Assembly (NCBI GenBank): GCA_028290305.1 | Contig: JAQGKC010000301.1 | Location: forward strand, 1-17,167 | Source of the DNA: Bradyrhizobium sp. | GTDB taxonomy: Bacteria > Pseudomonadota > Alphaproteobacteria > Rhizobiales > Xanthobacteraceae | Reading direction: 5' to 3' | Length of the DNA: 17,167 nucleotides | Shown here: in pieces, positions 14,596 to 17,167 of the stretch | Position numbering within the stretch: position 1 is the stretch's first letter | Layout of the letters: the number at the start of each line of letters is the position of its first letter | Made by a program: the position numbers and the translations under genes | Notes under the pieces: generated by a model | What the model saw: the letters and a program-made list of their open reading frames with translations, nothing else | Told to the model about the DNA's origin: nothing | Database searches by the model: none

Positions 14596-15861
14596 ATGGA
14601 CGCGAGCACTTCTCCAGAGCGACCACCTCTACGCACGATCAAAACCCGATGTTGTATCGTCGGCGGCGGTCCGTCCGGAATGATGCTCGGTTACCTGCTC
14701 GGCCGTGCCGGCGTTGAAACGCTGGTGCTGGAGAAACACGCCGACTTTTTCCGGGATTTCCGCGGTGACACCGTGCATCCCTCGACGCTTCAGGTGATGG
14801 ACGAGTTGGGCCTCATCGACGGGTTCCTGAAGCTCCCGCATCAGCAACTGCAAAAGATGGACGGCAAATTCGGCGAGACTTCGATCCGCATCGCGGACCT
14901 CAGCCGTCTCAAGGTGAAATACCCCTTCATCGCGTTCATGCCGCAATGGGACTTCCTCAATTTCCTGCGCGAGAGCGGCAAGCGGTTTGCCTCGCTCAAA
15001 GTCCTGATGAATACCGATGCGACCGGTCTGATCTGGTCGGGCGATACGGTTGCCGGGGTGAAGGCCAACACACCGGAGGGGCCGGTCGAAATCCGCGCAG
15101 ACCTGACGATCGGATGCGACGGCAGGCATTCAATCGTGCGGCAAAGTGCCAATCTTGAGGTCGAAGAAATCGGCGCGCCGATGGATGTGCTTTGGTTTCG
15201 CGCTGGCAGACGCGCCGACGAAAACGAAAGCCTGTTTGCCCGGCTCGAGCCCGGCAAGATGATGGTGACGTTCGACCGCGGCGACTACTGGCAATGCGCC
15301 TATGTCATCGCGAAGGGACAATACGACGTGGTGAAAGCGCGCGGACTCGATGCATTCCGCAGCGATATCGTCAGCATGGCACCGATTCTGCGATCGGGGA
15401 TGGCAGACGTGAAGACATGGGACGACGTGAAATTGCTGACGGTGGCGATCAATCGCCTGAAGCGCTGGACTCGCCCCGGACTGCTTTGCATCGGCGATGC
15501 CGCGCACGCGATGTCGCCGGTTGGCGGCGTCGGCGTCAATCTCGCGGTTCAGGATGCGGTTGCGACTGCAAACCTGCTGGCCGCGAAGTTGGCAAAGGGC
15601 TGCCCGTCCGAAGACGAACTCGATGCCGTGCGGCGGCGCCGGGAATTTCCCGTGCGGATGACGCAGGCCATGCAGATCGTCGTCCAGAACAACATCATCA
15701 GCGCCGCGCTCCAACCGGGCGATCAGCCGTTCAGGGTTCCGCTGTTCGCGCGCATCGTCAACGCGGTGCCGTGGCTGCAGGGAGTTACCGCACGTTTCCT
15801 CGCTCTCGGCGTGCGCCCCGAGCATGTGAACTCACCGGCAGCTCCGGCCAGCTCGGTTTAA
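14596..15861 (+). CDS. FAD-dependent aromatic-type monooxygenase (UbiH/PHBH family)
   Basis: The 421-residue protein is a group A flavoprotein monooxygenase-like enzyme, which typically uses NAD(P)H and oxygen to hydroxylate aromatic or related substrates. It shows the dinucleotide-binding GGGPSG at 23-28, the DG motif CDGRHS at 174-179 and the second FAD motif GDAAHAMSPVGGVGVNL at 300-316. No signal peptide or membrane helix is clear, so it is cytosolic. The substrate cannot be told from sequence; the family also contains ubiquinone hydroxylases and oxidoreductases with other roles. It begins 23 bases after the caspase-like stop, so it was probably in one transcript with that gene, and its promoter may now lie beyond or inside the insertion. 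Its stop is four bases from that of the convergent dehydrogenase. Confidence 0.9.
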   Translation: MDASTSPERPPLRTIKTRCCIVGGGPSGMMLGYLLGRAGVETLVLEKHADFFRDFRGDTVHPSTLQVMDELGLIDGFLKLPHQQLQKMDGKFGETSIRIADLSRLKVKYPFIAFMPQWDFLNFLRESGKRFASLKVLMNTDATGLIWSGDTVAGVKANTPEGPVEIRADLTIGCDGRHSIVRQSANLEVEEIGAPMDVLWFRAGRRADENESLFARLEPGKMMVTFDRGDYWQCAYVIAKGQYDVVKARGLDAFRSDIVSMAPILRSGMADVKTWDDVKLLTVAINRLKRWTRPGLLCIGDAAHAMSPVGGVGVNLAVQDAVATANLLAAKLAKGCPSEDELDAVRRRREFPVRMTQAMQIVVQNNIISAALQPGDQPFRVPLFARIVNAVPWLQGVTARFLALGVRPEHVNSPAAPASSV

Positions 15862-15865
15862 GTTC

Positions 15866-16648
15866 TCATCCCATGATCGAAAAGCCGCCGTCCACGGGGA
15901 TGGCGGTGCCGGTGACGAAGTCCGACGCCGGTGAACTGAGAAACACCACAATGCCCGCGAAGTCTGCGATGGCGCCCCAACGCGCCGCCGGCGTGCGCGC
16001 CAGGACCTTGTCGTGCAGGCCGTCGATCTCCTGACGGGCGCGCCTGGTCAAATCGGTATCGATCCAGCCCGGCAGCACCGCGTTGGCCTGGATGTTGTCG
16101 GCGGCCCAGGCCACCGCGCAGGAGCGGGTGAATTGCACGATGCCGCCTTTGCTCGCGGCATAAGCCGGCGCGAAGCTGGCGCCGAAGATCGACATCATTG
16201 ATCCGATGTTGATGATCTTGCCGCCGCCGGCGGCCTTCATCGCCGGGTGGACCGTCTGCGAGCACAGGAACGCGCTGGTAAGGTTGGTTTTGATCACGCT
16301 GTCCCATTCCTCAAGTGAGAGCGCGTGCGGCGGTTTGCGGATATTGATGCCGGCGTTGTTGACGAGAATGTCGATGCGGCCAAGCTCCCGCCTGACGCGC
16401 TCGACCATATCGGCGACCGCAGCCTTGTCGGTGACGTCGGCGACCACGGAGATGGCCTTGGCCGCCCCGCCTTGCCTGAGCTCGGTGATGGCGGCATTCG
16501 ACTTCGCTTCATTGCGTCCGACGATCGCAATATCGGCGCCGGCCTCCGCAAGTCCGCGCGCCATGCCAAGGCCAATACCGCCATTGCCGCCGGTGACGAT
16601 CGCCACCTTGCCACTGAGATCGAATAGTTGTTGTTTCATGCTTGTCAT
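15866..16648 (-). CDS. Short-chain dehydrogenase/reductase (classical SDR)
   Basis: The 260-residue protein is a classical SDR with a Rossmann cofactor motif TGGNGGIG at 19-26, NNAG at 97-100, and the catalytic Asn122, Ser150, Tyr163 and Lys167. It ends in the typical VTGTAIPVDGGFS block. The closest described types by general look are sugar-acid or glucose dehydrogenases (gluconate 5-dehydrogenase or KduD-like), but substrates of this family cannot be assigned safely from motifs. The start at 16648 lacks a clear Shine-Dalgarno; an in-frame ATG three codons later (16639) has GGATG upstream and may be the real start. It lies 33 bases after the small membrane protein gene on the same strand, suggesting a two-gene transcript. 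Confidence 0.92.
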   Translation of the reverse strand: MTSMKQQLFDLSGKVAIVTGGNGGIGLGMARGLAEAGADIAIVGRNEAKSNAAITELRQGGAAKAISVVADVTDKAAVADMVERVRRELGRIDILVNNAGINIRKPPHALSLEEWDSVIKTNLTSAFLCSQTVHPAMKAAGGGKIINIGSMMSIFGASFAPAYAASKGGIVQFTRSCAVAWAADNIQANAVLPGWIDTDLTRRARQEIDGLHDKVLARTPAARWGAIADFAGIVVFLSSPASDFVTGTAIPVDGGFSIMG

Positions 16649-16681
16649 CCGGATGTTGGGGATCGTTCCTCGTCTGGTTGA

Positions 16682-16867
16682 TTAACGCTTGCCCTGCCAG
16701 ATCAGGATCAGGCCGAGCGCAGCCAGCGCTACGCCGTATCCGGCCCATCGGATCTGGTTGATCATGAAGCTCGATTGCGGCCAGGTGATCACGCCGGTGC
16801 CCTGGCCGATCCAGAGCAGTCCGACGGCGAGCGCGAGAAAACCAACGATCAGAAGCAATCTGCGCAT
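16682..16867 (-). CDS. Small two-helix membrane protein
   Basis: From the ATG at 16867 the protein has 61 residues, with hydrophobic segments at about 3-20 (LLLIVGFLALAVGLLWIG) and 40-58 and a loop containing GVITWPQSSFMINQIRW. A GGGAGA ribosome site upstream selects this start over an in-frame ATG 13 codons earlier, whose added residues are polar and atypical. The loop pattern GQGTG..WP.SSFM is one that I recall from small conserved hypothetical proteins in Bradyrhizobium. No function is known. It precedes the SDR gene by 33 bases and is probably co-transcribed with it. Confidence 0.82.
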   Translation of the reverse strand: MRRLLLIVGFLALAVGLLWIGQGTGVITWPQSSFMINQIRWAGYGVALAALGLILIWQGKR

Positions 16868-16990
16868 GGGGTTCTCCCGGCGATGGCCACGCGGCTCGCG
16901 CAACATTTGCCAGAGTGGCGCGCCCGCTCGTTTGGGGCAAGTGCAGGGATAATGTCCGCGAGCCGAATTGCGCGGTCATTCGCCGAGACA

Positions 16991-17021
16991 CAAAAAAGCC
17001 CCGGACGATGCCGGGGCTCTT
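16991..17021 (-). terminator. Intrinsic terminator of the outer-membrane protein gene
   Basis: AGCCCCGG (16997-17004) and CCGGGGCT (17011-17018) form an 8-bp GC-rich stem with a six-base loop. On the minus strand it is followed by a T-run, and it lies about 40 bases after the stop of the outer-membrane gene. On the plus strand CTTTATT follows, so weak bidirectional action is possible. Confidence 0.9.
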
Positions 17022-17040
17022 TATTCGTTATAGGCAGATT

Positions 17041-17069
17041 AGATCAGTACTTCTCAGATCAGTACTTCG
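17041..17069. repeat. Tandem duplication over the 3' end of the outer-membrane gene
   Basis: AGATCAGTACTTC occurs at 17041-17053 and again at 17057-17069, a 16-bp period. On the minus strand this duplicates the last codons Lys-Tyr, the stop codon and the following bases. Confidence 0.85.
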
Positions 17070-17167
17070 CAACGACCGGACCGGTCCAGTTGAAGCGGTA
17101 GACCAGCGAGGTGCTGACGGTCTGAACGAGCGGGTGGAATGTGATATCGGTGCCAGTCGGGATGTTA
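17059..17167 (-). CDS. Outer-membrane beta-barrel protein, C-terminal fragment
   Basis: Only the last 35 codons and the stop are in the window; the gene continues past the right edge. The fragment reads NIPTGTDITFHPLVQTVSTSLVYRFNW and ends GPVVAKY. Alternating hydrophobic and polar residues in the last strand and a terminal aromatic residue are typical of outer-membrane barrels recognised by the BAM machinery. The ending resembles Omp25/Omp31-like surface proteins that occur in many copies in Bradyrhizobium, with a role in the outer membrane that is not specific. A strong terminator follows. Confidence 0.75.
   Translation of the reverse strand, partial: NIPTGTDITFHPLVQTVSTSLVYRFNWTGPVVAKY

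Noticed and set aside
1..17167. CRISPR array, tRNA or rRNA genes
   Set aside because: I saw no regularly spaced direct repeats with unique spacers and no recognisable tRNA or rRNA sequence on reading through the window; no scanning tool was run.

Overview
The window looks like chromosomal DNA of an alphaproteobacterium in the Bradyrhizobium/Rhodopseudomonas group (Nitrobacteraceae). This is inferred from high G+C coding sequence, the SUF gene order, gene families that I associate with Bradyrhizobium, and two copies of a CCTGAGGAGC / GTCTCGAAGGATGG palindromic intergenic repeat that I recall as abundant in those genomes. No database search was possible.

Positions 41-5950 hold one tightly packed iron-sulfur cluster assembly operon on the plus strand: sufB, a small two-helix membrane protein gene, sufC, sufD, sufS, a sufT-like MIP18-family gene and sufA. 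SufS supplies persulfide sulfur, SufBCD is the ATP-driven scaffold, and SufA and the SufT-like protein act in delivery or maturation. The left edge cuts the operon just before sufB, so any upstream regulator or first cysteine desulfurase is out of view. A TfoX N-terminal-domain gene with a lysine-rich tail follows, bracketed by the two dispersed palindromic repeats. On the minus strand come a diguanylate cyclase with a lysine where the inhibitory-site arginine is usual, and a DEAD-box RNA helicase.

The most notable feature is at 9886-14572. A secreted caspase-like (peptidase C14) gene is split by a 3,169-bp insertion. The insertion is bounded by an exact 13-bp direct repeat, GGATACCCAATCC, at 10964-10976 and 14133-14145. 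Joining the two gene parts at the repeat keeps the reading frame and gives a 505-residue protein. The insert carries a membrane protein gene, a nuclease gene with a NucS-like C-terminal domain, and a truncated tyrosine-integrase gene next to the right repeat. It also has long non-coding stretches with short inverted and direct repeats. It reads as a decayed small integrative element with a nuclease as cargo.

To the right are an FAD-dependent monooxygenase, probably once co-transcribed with the caspase gene, then a convergent short-chain dehydrogenase and a small two-helix membrane protein on the minus strand. The window ends with a strong terminator and the 3' end of an outer-membrane beta-barrel gene.
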